Assembly (NCBI RefSeq): GCF_014645815.1
Contig: NZ_BMML01000020.1
Coordinates: 1 to 64,000, forward strand
Direction of reading: 5' to 3'
Length of the DNA stretch: 64,000 bases
Source: Streptomyces fuscichromogenes
GTDB taxonomy: Bacteria > Actinomycetota > Actinomycetes > Streptomycetales > Streptomycetaceae
In this document: positions 45,596 to 54,181 of the stretch, piece by piece
Position numbering within the stretch: the stretch's first letter is position 1
How the letters are laid out: every line of letters begins with the position of its first letter
Notes under the pieces: generated by a model
The model's database searches: none
Seen by the model: the letters and a program-made list of their open reading frames with translations, nothing else
Told to the model about the DNA's origin: nothing
Program-made: the position numbers and the translations under genes

Positions 45596-46384
45596 TCATT
45601 CGAGAGTGCGCAGGTCGGTCACCGTGTACGAAAGTTCGAATCGGAACCCTGCGCCGGTCCGGACCGGCGCCAGGTCGTGCAGTTCCTCGCCCGGGACGTC
45701 GGGGAACTCAAGTTCACTGGTGCCCGTCCACGCGTGTGCGACTCTCGGGTCGTCGAACAGGGCCATGACCAGTTCGTGGACGGCGGGCTTGTCCTGCTGC
45801 TCCGCGGCCAGTTGCGGGAAATGCCGCAGATTCACCGTGGGTCGGCCGACCAGCGCTCTCGGGTCGGCCACGGGTTCGGTGAGGGTCACCAGCATGTTGG
45901 CCAGGCGGTACCCGGCGGTGGAGACCGTCGCGGCGAACCTGCCGCCGGGCCCGAGCACGGGGGCGGCCTGGTTGGGCACGGTGAACGTCCTGGTCTGGTG
46001 AACGCTGCCGATCTTCTTCGGAAAGCCCTGGATCCAGCCGCGGGCCAGGGCGTGGTCGTTGTCGACATAGATGTACGGGCACCAGGAGACCTCGGTGCCC
46101 TGCCAGTGGGCATCGAGCAGCACGAAGAATTCACGGTACTGACTGCGGACGGGGTCCAGGTACTCGTCCTGCGACCCGGAGTACTGCCAGTCGATGAACA
46201 GGACGGTGCCGTGCCCGTTGGACGACGGGTCGGGGGTCAGGCCCTCGGGAAGGGCGGCCGCGGCAGCCGCGGGGTCGGTCCAGAACTCGGCCCCGACGAC
46301 GGTGCCGGCGTAGTGCCACGGCGGTTTCGGTGCGAGGTTCGCGACTCCGCGCGGGGACAGCGGGACGGTGTAGCCCTGCAGCAT
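45596..46384 (-). CDS. Acetoacetate-decarboxylase-family enzyme
   Basis: 262 residues. The fold signature is complete: [20 protein letters not shown] at the start, [20 protein letters not shown], and FPKKIGSV near residue 120 with the Lys pair that forms the Schiff base in acetoacetate decarboxylase. [20 protein letters not shown] is typical of the actinobacterial ADC-like subgroup. Members act as decarboxylases, aldolase-dehydratases or related Schiff-base enzymes, so the exact reaction is open. Probably under the neighbouring AraC regulator. Confidence 0.8.
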   Translation of the reverse strand: MLQGYTVPLSPRGVANLAPKPPWHYAGTVVGAEFWTDPAAAAAALPEGLTPDPSSNGHGTVLFIDWQYSGSQDEYLDPVRSQYREFFVLLDAHWQGTEVSWCPYIYVDNDHALARGWIQGFPKKIGSVHQTRTFTVPNQAAPVLGPGGRFAATVSTAGYRLANMLVTLTEPVADPRALVGRPTVNLRHFPQLAAEQQDKPAVHELVMALFDDPRVAHAWTGTSELEFPDVPGEELHDLAPVRTGAGFRFELSYTVTDLRTLE

Positions 46385-47849
46385 CGATCGATCTCCTCCT
46401 GGTGATGGGGAACGTGGTCGGCCCGCCGTCGGCCTCGACGGGAGAGCGCCGGGCGCCGACGGCAGGCGGGATCGTCGTGAGCCTGAGATGAGGGGGCGTC
46501 AGTTGGTCCGAGCCTGGCCGGTGCTGACGGCCGCGCGGCCCGCGGCCGGGCAGGCTGCTGCGCGCAGGCCGGGTGTGCGGTGGCAGCGTGGTGTGGCTCG
46601 CCAGGCCGCCCCGGACGGGATCCGGGCGTCGGCGCGTCGTAGCGGCCGCACGCAGCCCGCGGCCTGTCTCCGGGACGTTCCGAACGCGTGGTGGAAATCG
46701 CTCGTAAAGAGCATCGGCCCGGTCCCCTCACCCCCGCGCCGCCGATCGACGGGTCGGCCGACCCGAGCCCGCTGCCGACCAGAGGTTCCGCGAACATGCC
46801 GTCGAAGGGGTGGCCCATGGTGATCGGCGGACTGCCAGGCCCACGGATCACCATGGTGGGTTGGGCCGTGAACTCACCGATGCCGGTCCCGGTGTCCCGG
46901 TTCTCGCGGACCGGCTGTGTGCCGGCCGCGCCCGAGCAGATGCCGCGGCAGCAGGGCATGACGACTGCGATGTCCCGGCCGCTACCGCTCGACCAAGTGC
47001 TTCCGGGCCGGTGATGCCGACCACGTGCCTCGCACAGCGGACAAAGGCTGGTGAAGCTTTCATGGACGTCATCCTGGCAGCGCGGCCGTTGTGGGCAGGC
47101 CCAGGATCTGGCGGCGGCTTTGGGCACCCGCACAGCCCTCTGCCCGGACCGGAGGCCTGACCGGCCTGCAGCCGAAGCACCGGCGGGGACCGGACGGTGG
47201 TGCCCTCGTCGGCCGCCATCCGGCCAGGTTGTGTGCCTGCACCATTGCGGGCCACATCGTTGTGCCACCCCCCACAGGTGGCCCGGCCATGCTGAGGCTC
47301 GTCATCCCGGACGAATGCTTGAGGACGGCAGGAGCAACCATCTGATCTCGCAGAACGCTCCACGCGCCGAGCCCGCCGGCCAACTCGCGGTGCTGCGGGC
47401 AGGAGACCTACTGATACGACGTCCCCTTCAAGCCATCCGTTTCCTTGGCCAGGAAGACCCGTATCCGACCGGGAGCGGCCGGCGCAGTCGAGATCGTTTC
47501 GGCGACCCGGTGAGCGGCGGCGAGCGGCAGGTCCGGACCGTCGAGGGACGGCGCCTCTCCGATGCGGCACGCGCTTCCGGGCGGCGTGGGGGGGAGCTTT
47601 CCGGTCCGCGGCATCGAGCGCCTCCCACGGCGTATGTGCCATCCGCCTGCTGTGTTCCGCGAGCCGACGCCGACCGAGTGAGCCACCACCGTCCGATGCC
47701 GCGGTCAGGCCCGGGGGCGTGAAGATCCGGGCGGGAGCAATTACCGGCGAAGCGGAGCAGGACCGTTCTATAGCGGTACCTGCTTGGCTCCTTAGATTTG
47801 CCCGCGATCACGTAAACGGCGACACAGCCGACTTCTGGAGAGGAACAGC
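46385..47849. other. 1.46 kb with no recognisable gene
   Basis: Every frame is a low-complexity Arg/Pro/Ala string or breaks within about 100 codons. Patches such as VIRGPGSPPITMGHPFDGMF (minus, about 46790-46870) and RIRVFLAKETDGLKGTSYQ (minus, about 47420) look protein-like but match no family I know. Best read as decayed accessory DNA; an RNA role cannot be excluded. Confidence 0.5.
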
Positions 47850-49145
47850 GTGCACGACCTGTCCCGCCCCGTTGCCGAGTCCTCAACCTCCCGCCGGGTC
47901 CGCCGCATCATCCAGTGCCTTGACGCGGACATGGTCGCCCGTCAGGTGGCACCTGTGTTCCCGACAGCCCCGGCCGGCCGCCTTGGCGACGACACCTGCC
48001 AGGCGGGCTCCTGGGAGGACATGATCCGCCGGAGCGTCGAACTGATCAGCCACTGGATGGCGAGCGGAATCCAACCCGGCCAGTACACGCTGTCCGAGTT
48101 GTACGAGGCCGCCCGCGCCGTCGCCGGGAGCGGGCTGGCGGCCGAGGACGCCTTCCGTGTCTGTTCCGCGACGGCACGAGCCCTGTGGGAAGTCCTGCTG
48201 AGGTCGGTGCCGGCCGAGGACTGGGGCTGCCTTCCGCCGCACATGGATGTTCTGTGGGCGTTTCTGGACATTGCCTCAAGAACGATCAAGCGGGCCTTCG
48301 ACGACCACCGAGAGCTGCTGTCCTCCAGCGACAACTACCGGGCGGGCACGCTGTTCGTCCGGATCTGCGACCGCTCGCCGGCCACGATCGAGGATCACGA
48401 CCGGGCCGACCGGCTGGGGTTCAGGTTCGCCGAGTTCTACAGCCCGTTCGTGTTGGCGATAGTCGGTGGTTCGGCCGCCTCGCACTCCTACCTGGCGGCC
48501 CGGTTGCGCGCCACGGGGGCTCTCGCTCACGCCGAAGGACGTCGCGTCGCCGGACTCACCGGCCCGGACTTCGACTGGCGCACCTTTCTGGACGGCCACC
48601 CGGTCAGCCTCGCCACGTATCCCCCGACCAGACAGGAAAGTCTCGCGGAAGCCGTCAGCGAGCTGCATGACCTGGTCACGCTCGCGGCGAGATCGGGACA
48701 TCAGGGCCAGATCCACCCGGAGGATTTCCTCGCCGAGATGTTCCTCACGAATTCCCCCCGGCTGGCCGAGCGCATCCTGGAAAGGGTCTTCGGCCGCCTG
48801 GAAGACCAGGACGACTCAGGGGTGTTGTCGGCGACTTTGACATGCCTCGCCGCCAACGTGTTCGACCGGGCGGCGACAGCCTCCGCCCTACCCGTCCACC
48901 GCAACACCCTGCTGTACCGCATCAACCGGATAGAGAAACTGTCCGGCCTTGACCTCGACCGACATACCCACCGCGAGCTGGTCCGGCTCGCCGCCATCTG
49001 GAAGGACGGCCGCATCAGCCAGTTCGGGCAGGAATCACGGCCGCGCGCATATACGGGGAAGCGAACTCGTGGGGCCCCGTCGGATGCCCATGCGCCCAGC
49101 GTCCCTACCGTGGCCGAAGAGCTCCCGACAAGATCATGCCGCTGA
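47850..49145 (+). CDS. PucR-family transcriptional regulator
   Basis: 431 residues from GTG 47850 with CTGGAGAGGA. The body is a helical RsbR/PucR-like sensor region. The C-terminal HTH reads ATASALPVHRNTLLYRINRI and EKLSGLDLDRHTHRELVRLA, the diagnostic PucR/CdaR ending. About 60 residues of disordered tail follow (GKRTRGAPSDAHAPSVP), longer than usual. Despite the family name, the nearby purine cluster is 27 kb away, so no link should be assumed. No neighbour suggests a target. Confidence 0.8.
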   Translation: MHDLSRPVAESSTSRRVRRIIQCLDADMVARQVAPVFPTAPAGRLGDDTCQAGSWEDMIRRSVELISHWMASGIQPGQYTLSELYEAARAVAGSGLAAEDAFRVCSATARALWEVLLRSVPAEDWGCLPPHMDVLWAFLDIASRTIKRAFDDHRELLSSSDNYRAGTLFVRICDRSPATIEDHDRADRLGFRFAEFYSPFVLAIVGGSAASHSYLAARLRATGALAHAEGRRVAGLTGPDFDWRTFLDGHPVSLATYPPTRQESLAEAVSELHDLVTLAARSGHQGQIHPEDFLAEMFLTNSPRLAERILERVFGRLEDQDDSGVLSATLTCLAANVFDRAATASALPVHRNTLLYRINRIEKLSGLDLDRHTHRELVRLAAIWKDGRISQFGQESRPRAYTGKRTRGAPSDAHAPSVPTVAEELPTRSCR

Positions 49146-49493
49146 CGACTCGGTGCACCCCGAGGACCGTCTCCAGCTGCGAGAACCGGTTTGCACCAGA
49201 CGTTGCCAAGGGCATCAGGCACAGTGGATCGGATGAACTTGGTGACCGCGCACGACTACGCCTGGATCCGCACCTCGCCGCTCTTCCGCCATGCCGTGGA
49301 GAGCGGATACACCCCTCCCCTCTTAGCGTGAGGACCGCGACTGCGGGGGAAGTTGGAAATCATGGCGGAGAATCGACGAAAATCCGATTCGAAATTCCGC
49401 GAACAGTCGCTCCAAAGGCATCTTCGCCAGGCGCAACACACATACCACAACCATGAATCATGGACCTGCTAAATCTGGAAGGTCGGGGGTAGG
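49146..49493. other. Gap with an AT-richer promoter-like end
   Basis: No gene family recognised. A 31-codon frame (about 49234-49330) reads NLVTAHDYAWIRTSPLFRHA and may be a gene scrap. From about 49350 on the sequence becomes clearly AT-richer (AAATCCGATTCGAAATTCC), like a promoter zone for the small secreted gene at 49494. Confidence 0.45.
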
Positions 49494-49691
49494 ATGTCGC
49501 ACTCAATGACTGTCAGGGCAATGGCCACGTTTGCCACTTTGGCCTCGGCGCTCATTCTTTCGTCGTCGCCGTCTTTTGCCAGCGAGTGCTACGGCGGATG
49601 CCACGACCTCGACAACATCCCGAATTCCGGCGTCGAGGTGGTGGCGACCGCGCACAACATGAACGCCGACCTCGTCACCGAACGACGGTAG
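49494..49691 (+). CDS. Small secreted peptide
   Basis: 65 residues from ATG 49494 with GGGGGTAGG. Signal peptide of about 29 residues (MATFATLASALILSSSPSFA, cleavage after FAS or SFA), then a mature part of roughly 36 residues beginning ECYGGCHDLDNIPNSGVEVV, with a Cys pair spaced C-x3-C. Family unknown. It could be a true secreted peptide, or the 5' end of a larger gene cut short, since the 3' part runs straight into a corA fragment. Confidence 0.55.
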   Translation: MSHSMTVRAMATFATLASALILSSSPSFASECYGGCHDLDNIPNSGVEVVATAHNMNADLVTERR

Positions 49692-49726
49692 TCGGCCCCG
49701 TTCCGCCAGATGAGCCGGCCACTGGC

Positions 49727-49864
49727 GTCGGCACGATCTACGGCATGGGCTTCTGGGCGATGCCGGAGTTGCACTGGGTGTGGGGCTACCCCTTCGCGAT
49801 CGTCCTGATGGCGGTCGTATGCACCAGCCTGTACTTCATCTTCAAACGGAGGGACTGGCTCTGA
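49727..49864 (+). pseudogene. CorA 3'-terminal fragment
   Basis: Codes VGTIYGMGFWAMPELHWVWG and ends in LYFIFKRRDWL, homologous to the last 45 residues of the intact CorA at 38517. By my count about 27 of 138 bases differ (roughly 80% identity). The pore signature GMN has become GMG. No upstream part of corA exists here, so it is non-functional. It lies at the right end of the accessory stretch that starts right after the intact corA. Confidence 0.8.
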
Positions 49865-50112
49865 GCAACCGGCCGACGAGGGCCTCCACGCTCCCTCGCG
49901 GCCACCGGATGCGACCGTCAGATGCCCCCGTGACTGCCGTTTTCCAAGCGCCCGCCGGGCAGCTCCCCGTCGTCGCGCTCGTTTTTCAGTAGCAGCACCA
50001 GTCACCGTGGAGCCTTGGGCAGATGATCCATTCTGATCACATCGATCCCGATCGAAGGAGTACGGCGCTGCTCGACGCCTCCGTTGTCCCGGCCGATGAC
50101 GATCGCCCCGCC

Positions 50113-50958
50113 TCACCCGCAGCGCCCCGGCGTGATCGGGTCGCCCACCCGGACCTTTCCCGCTTCCAGCACGTCCAGGTACACGCCGAGACACGAGAGG
50201 CGGCCCAGGTCGAACACGGGGACGCGGTGGTCGCGGGCCACCGCCCGCATGATGCCGGGATCCGCCGGCAACTCGTCGTGGCCGAGCGTGGGGACCACGC
50301 AGCGGGGCGTGGGCACCACGACCCTGAACAACGCCTCACCCACGCGCAGCCGTGATCCCAGCCAGGCGTCCTCGGGGAAACCCGGCCCGCCGTCGGTGTC
50401 CACGACGAGGTTCGGCCGGAAGCGGCGCGCGTCGAAGTCCCCGGGGGGATACACCTCCCGCATCCGGGCCAGCGACGCCGTGGTGACGAGATGAACCCGG
50501 CCGAAGTCGAAGAACGTCCCCGGGGCGATGCCGCCCGTCGTGATGCTCGCACCGGTGGCGTCGACGGAAGCCGACGCCCGCACGGCCTCGGGGACCCCGC
50601 CCTCGTACTCGGGCACGGCGCGCTCCAGTCGGCTGTGTTCCGGTACGACGGCCGAGAGGGACACCTGCCGGCCCAGGAGCCTGGAGAGCTGCGCGTCCAG
50701 TTCGGGGTCTTCCACCGGGAGGGCGGTGCCGTCCGGCAGCACGACCCGGACCACGCCCGACTCGTCCAGGCGGCTGCGGCAGCGCAACAGCGCACCCCAC
50801 TTGCGCGGGTGCTTGGCGCTGCCCACGGCGCCCGTCCCGTCGAGTACGGCGTAGACCCGGTCCCCGGAGAGTCCGCCTTCCGTGACCGCCACCGCGATCA
50901 CGGCCTCGCCCAGCATGGACTTCACCGGATACCGGTACAGCGCCGCCACAGTCCCCAT
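50113..50958 (-). CDS. MOSC-domain protein
   Basis: 281 residues. N-terminal beta-barrel (LYRYPVKSMLGEAVIAVAVT) followed by the MOSC core: RRFRPNLVVDTDGG, FRVVVPTPRCVVPTLGHDEL with the single Cys that binds sulfur-bearing or molybdenum ligand, and a closing VRVGDPITPG. Relatives include the mARC/YcbX molybdenum reductases and the MoCo sulfurase C-terminus. MoeA and a sulfite-oxidase-like gene lie 1-4 kb downstream, supporting a molybdenum theme. Confidence 0.85.
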   Translation of the reverse strand: MGTVAALYRYPVKSMLGEAVIAVAVTEGGLSGDRVYAVLDGTGAVGSAKHPRKWGALLRCRSRLDESGVVRVVLPDGTALPVEDPELDAQLSRLLGRQVSLSAVVPEHSRLERAVPEYEGGVPEAVRASASVDATGASITTGGIAPGTFFDFGRVHLVTTASLARMREVYPPGDFDARRFRPNLVVDTDGGPGFPEDAWLGSRLRVGEALFRVVVPTPRCVVPTLGHDELPADPGIMRAVARDHRVPVFDLGRLSCLGVYLDVLEAGKVRVGDPITPGRCG

Positions 50959-51008
50959 GGATCAAGTATGGGTGGCTACCAGCGGGCGGCGGGCCTGTTC
51001 GTGCGACG

Positions 51009-51698
51009 TCAGAGGGTGAGCAGTTCCTCGTAGAACCCGCCGAACTCCCGCTCCCGGTGGACGAGGTGGATCTCCAGGATCCAGTGGCAGGTGCGGCCGG
51101 ACTTGTCCGTGCGGCGCAGCGGGGTGTCGTTGGCGGGGGTGATGTACGACTCCGTGTCGGCGCCGTCGATCGTCTCGTGCGGGAACTCGCCGACGAGGTG
51201 TCCGGCGTGCCAGCCGCCCAGCTCCCAGCCCGCCTCGGCGGCCAGCCGCTCCACCTCGGTGTACAGCTGCTTCCCGGTGATGTCGCCGTACTCGGCGAAG
51301 TACCGCTTGCCTGCGTCGAAGATCCTCGGCAGGTCGGCGCGGAGCCGGTGCTTGTCGGGGTCGTCGCCGAGGACGAAGGTGCGGCCGAAGTCGGCCTCGT
51401 ACTCCTCGAAGATGGGCCCGAAGTCGGCGAACACGATGTCGTCCGCGGTGATGACGCGGTCCGGCGGGTTCTCCCGGTACGGGGCCAGGGTGTGCGGGCC
51501 GGAGCGCACGATCCGCTTGTGCCAGTGGCGGGTGGTGCCGAAGAGTTCGTTCGCCAGGTCGCGCACCCGGTCGCTGACCGCCCGCTCGCCCTCGCCGGGC
51601 GCGACCAGGCCGCGTGCCTCGATCTCCGCGAAGAGCCGCCCGGCCTTGGCCTGGGCGTCCAGCAGGCGTGCCGCACGGGTGGGTTCATCATGTGCCAT
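51009..51698 (-). CDS. M24-family metallopeptidase (Xaa-Pro aminopeptidase-like)
   Basis: 229 residues from ATG 51698. Pita-bread metal ligands in order: the Asp of VFADFGPIFEEYEADFGRTF (two Asp), the His of GGWHAGHLVGEFPHE, and Glu in CHWILEIHLVHRE. It is a stand-alone catalytic domain without the N-terminal creatinase domain. There is no Shine-Dalgarno, and the promoter at 51705-51734 puts the transcription start on the A of the ATG, so the mRNA is probably leaderless. Confidence 0.8.
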   Translation of the reverse strand: MAHDEPTRAARLLDAQAKAGRLFAEIEARGLVAPGEGERAVSDRVRDLANELFGTTRHWHKRIVRSGPHTLAPYRENPPDRVITADDIVFADFGPIFEEYEADFGRTFVLGDDPDKHRLRADLPRIFDAGKRYFAEYGDITGKQLYTEVERLAAEAGWELGGWHAGHLVGEFPHETIDGADTESYITPANDTPLRRTDKSGRTCHWILEIHLVHREREFGGFYEELLTL

Positions 51699-51704
51699 GC
51701 GACG

Positions 51705-51734
51705 AAAGTACGTTCTGCTGAACATCCAAGTCAA
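51705..51734 (-). promoter_or_regulatory. Sigma-70-type promoter for a leaderless mRNA
   Basis: On the minus strand, -35 TTGACT (51734-51729), 18-base spacer, -10 TACTTT (51710-51705). The seventh base after the -10 is position 51698, the A of the M24 peptidase ATG. Predicted start of transcription equals start of translation. Confidence 0.65.
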
Positions 51735-51775
51735 TCAGATTGGACTTTGCCCGAGGGGCTCCGAAGCTGCCCTGA

Positions 51776-52102
51776 TCAGGCCGGGGCGTTGATCGAGCCG
51801 CGTCCGCGTGCGTTGTGGACCACGATGTCCGGGCGTTCGCCGTGGGCCCGCAGGGCGTCGACGGCTTCGTTCCGGAGGACGTCGGTGAGGATCTCGATGC
51901 CGCGCTGGCCGAACGGTTCGATCCAGTCCTCCCGCATGGGGGTCCCAGCTGCCGTGGCCGACCTGGCGAGGGAGAGCCCGGAGGCCAGGACGAGGTTGAC
52001 GCCCGCAGATCGGATGCGGCCGGTCTGGGTCTCCACGACGAGGGCGACGAAGGGGCCGCCGGTGCCCTCCTGGTGGTTGCGGGCGGCGAGGCGGTTGACC
52101 AT
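51776..52102 (-). pseudogene. Nucleoside-deaminase-like gene with the catalytic core deleted
   Basis: 108 codons. The start, VNRLAARNHQEGTGGPFVAL and SAGVNLVLASGLSLA, matches the first strands of cytidine-deaminase-like nucleoside deaminases. The text then jumps to PMREDWIEPFGQRGIEILTD and GERPDIVVHNARG, their C-terminal end. The zinc-binding HAE and PCxxC segments that should lie between are absent, about 70-80 residues, but the frame is kept. It cannot bind zinc as a deaminase does. It starts 37 bases after the moeA stop on the same strand. Confidence 0.6.
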
Positions 52103-52138
52103 GACGGTACGGACGGCGGCCTCCTTGTCCGTCTCGGG

Positions 52139-53347
52139 TTACGCGGTGAGGAGGATCAGGGGTGCGGGGTCTCCTTGCCGCCATTCGGGTGCCACGGCGG
52201 CGAGGGCGTCGGCGAGGGCCGCGCCGTGCAGGAAGGCGGGGCGGTGGCCGCCGGCCGGGTGAGCGGTGGTGCCGTCCCAGGTGACCGGGATCAGACGGGT
52301 GCGGCCGGGTGCGCTGCGGATGTCGCCGGTGAGCGGGATGCGGGGCAGGGTGGGCAGAGGCCGTGCGGTGAAGCCGGCCAGGAGGGGGGCGAGCAGGGTG
52401 TGGGCGGCGACCAGCGCGGCGTACGGGTTGCCGGGCAGGCCCACGACGCAGTGTCCGTCCGGGAGTTGGGCCAGGAGCTGTGGGTGCCCGGGTCGGCAGG
52501 CGACAGCGTCGGCCACCCAGCGGGCGTCCGCGTCGGCCAGCAGCATCCGCAGCTGGTCGGTGGCGCCGACGGAGGTGGAACCGGTCACCACCGTCACGTC
52601 CGCACCGCAGTAGGACGTGCCGCGCACGGCGGCGGCCAGGGCTCCGGCGGGCCGGTCCGGTATGTGCTGTACGTCGGTGATCTCGCCGCCCATCGCCTGG
52701 ACGAGGGGCGGGAGGAGCGGGCCGAGGGCGTCGCGTACCCGGCCGGGGGCGGGGCGGCCGGTGTGGGTCAGTTCGTCGCCGGTGACCAGGACCCGTACGC
52801 GGGGGCGGGGCCGTACCGGAAGGGTGTCGTGGCCGGAGGCGGCGGCCAGGCCGAGCAGGGCGGGGCCGATGCGGGTGCCGGCCGGCGCCAGGGGCGCACC
52901 GGCGGGAGCGTCTTCCCCGGCGCGGCGGATGTGCTCGCCGTCGGCCAGGGCCGGTCCCCGCACGAGCGTGCCGGAGCGGTCGGTCCGTTCCAGTGGCATC
53001 ACCACCCGCGCCCCCGCCGGAACGGGTGCACCCGTCGAGATCTCGACCGCCTCGCCCGCGTCCAGCGGACCGCCGGTCCAGGCATCGCCCGCGCGCACCA
53101 CACCGCGCACCCGCCAGGGCCCGGCCCCGGGGCCGACCGCGTAGCCGTCCATGGCGGCCGTGTCGAACCCCGGCATCGGCTGCGGGGTGCGCAGCACGTC
53201 GGCCAGCGTCAGCCCTGCGGCCCGCGCCAGGGGAACCTGCCGGGCGGGCAGGGGGACCGAGGCCGCGTGGGCGCGTTCGCGGGCGACCGCCCACGGCAGG
53301 TCGCGGCAGGAGGCGGGTGGCGCGGCTGCGGTGGCGAGGACGGTCAT
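52139..53347 (-). CDS. moeA: Molybdopterin molybdotransferase MoeA
   Basis: 402 residues from ATG 53347 (53356 is also open). Inserts molybdate into adenylated molybdopterin. Seen: MPGFDTAAMDGYAV (family xxSAMDGYA, here Thr-Ala), VEISTGAPVPAGARVVMP, VTGDELTHTGRPAPGRVRD, VVTGSTSVGATDQL (usually TGGxSxG, one Gly changed to Ser), and GLPGNPYAAL in the C-terminal half. A complete protein of normal length; the Gly-to-Ser change is mild. Confidence 0.9.
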   Translation of the reverse strand: MTVLATAAAPPASCRDLPWAVARERAHAASVPLPARQVPLARAAGLTLADVLRTPQPMPGFDTAAMDGYAVGPGAGPWRVRGVVRAGDAWTGGPLDAGEAVEISTGAPVPAGARVVMPLERTDRSGTLVRGPALADGEHIRRAGEDAPAGAPLAPAGTRIGPALLGLAAASGHDTLPVRPRPRVRVLVTGDELTHTGRPAPGRVRDALGPLLPPLVQAMGGEITDVQHIPDRPAGALAAAVRGTSYCGADVTVVTGSTSVGATDQLRMLLADADARWVADAVACRPGHPQLLAQLPDGHCVVGLPGNPYAALVAAHTLLAPLLAGFTARPLPTLPRIPLTGDIRSAPGRTRLIPVTWDGTTAHPAGGHRPAFLHGAALADALAAVAPEWRQGDPAPLILLTA

Positions 53348-53444
53348 GGCGACCACGCTGGCGCCGTCGCTTTACCGCCCGCCGCACGCGGGGTTGCCGC
53401 TGTGGCACGGGCCGTTCACGTCCGTCCCGGCCGGGGTGTGAGGT

Positions 53445-54095
53445 TCAGGGGCTGACGACCGGCCGAGCCGCTCCGTGGAACTCCGGCCGGGTCCGCAGGT
53501 GCCCGTACCGTTCGTCCCACGCACCGGAGGCGAGGTCGGCGGCGAGCCTTATCGACCGCACACTCCTCGGCACCGGGTTCGAGGAAGGTCCAGGCGGACC
53601 GGGCCCGGCGCACGGCGGGTTCGAGGAAGGACTCCGGGCGGGCGTGGTACGCCTCGGTGAAGCCGTCCACGCAGTCGATGGGGATCGGCACCGGACGCAC
53701 CTGCGTGGCCGGGGCCGAGCGTGCCGGTGAGGAGGTCGATGGCCGGGTAGCGGGCGGCCTCGGCGCCGCGGAGTCCGGGGGCGGAGTCCGGGGGCGGAGT
53801 CCGGGGGCGGAGTCCCTCGGCCAGAGCCGGGCCAGTTCGTCGCCGTCGAAGGTCAGCACGACCACCGGGCCGCGGGCGACGCGCCGCAGCTCGCGCAGAC
53901 CGGCCACGACGTCCGGCCACTGGTGCACGGTCACCATCGCCATGGCGGCGTCACCGAGTCGTCGTCGAAGGGCAGGTGCTCGGCCACGCCGTCGATGGCG
54001 GGCGCCAGGTGCGCCGGGCGCTGGGCGCGCATCGCCGCGGACGGCTCCACCGGCAGGACGTGCCGGTGCCGGACGCGACTCCCCGTGACGCGACC
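53445..54095 (-). pseudogene. Frameshifted class I SAM methyltransferase
   Basis: Pieces in order on the minus strand: VEPSAAMRAQRPAHLAPAID and GVAEHLPFDDDSV (motif I/II region), frameshift near 53946, MVTVHQWPDVVAGLRELRRV and GPVVVLTFDGDELARLWPRD, disruption by a 13-bp tandem repeat, VPIPIDCVDGFTEAYHARPE and RRARSAWTFLEPG, another frameshift near 53560, then RLAADLASGAWDERYGHLRT ending PEFHGAARPVVSP. The N-terminal SAM-binding glycine loop is missing. Several breaks make it clearly dead. Confidence 0.75.
53769..53820. repeat. 13-bp tandem repeat, about four copies
   Basis: CGGAGTCCGGGGG repeated three times exactly (53769-53807), then a diverged fourth unit CGGAGTCCCTCGG. The unit is not a multiple of three, so its expansion shifts the frame of the methyltransferase it interrupts. 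Confidence 0.85.
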
Positions 54096-54181
54096 GGCCT
54101 CGGCGTCACGAGGAGTGAACGCTTACCCTGCACGGGAAAGCAGGCCCACACGACGAGACGAAGAGAGCGGGGTTGCCGAGC

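Noticed and set aside
45632-45660. GTTCGAATC text as a tRNA T-arm
   Set aside because: It lies inside the acetoacetate-decarboxylase-like gene and no acceptor or anticodon stem can be formed around it.
46237-47268. 343-codon minus-strand frame upstream of the acetoacetate decarboxylase gene
   Set aside because: Its 3' part is a shadow of the decarboxylase gene and the rest is low-complexity Arg/Pro/Ala; no domain.
47850-49145. PucR-family gene as the regulator of the purine cluster
   Set aside because: It is 27 kb away in an accessory region; PucR-type proteins regulate many unrelated pathways.
38517-49864. The two corA 3' ends as attL/attR of an integrative element
   Set aside because: They differ at about one base in five, there is no integrase gene or tRNA, and site-specific duplications are normally identical.
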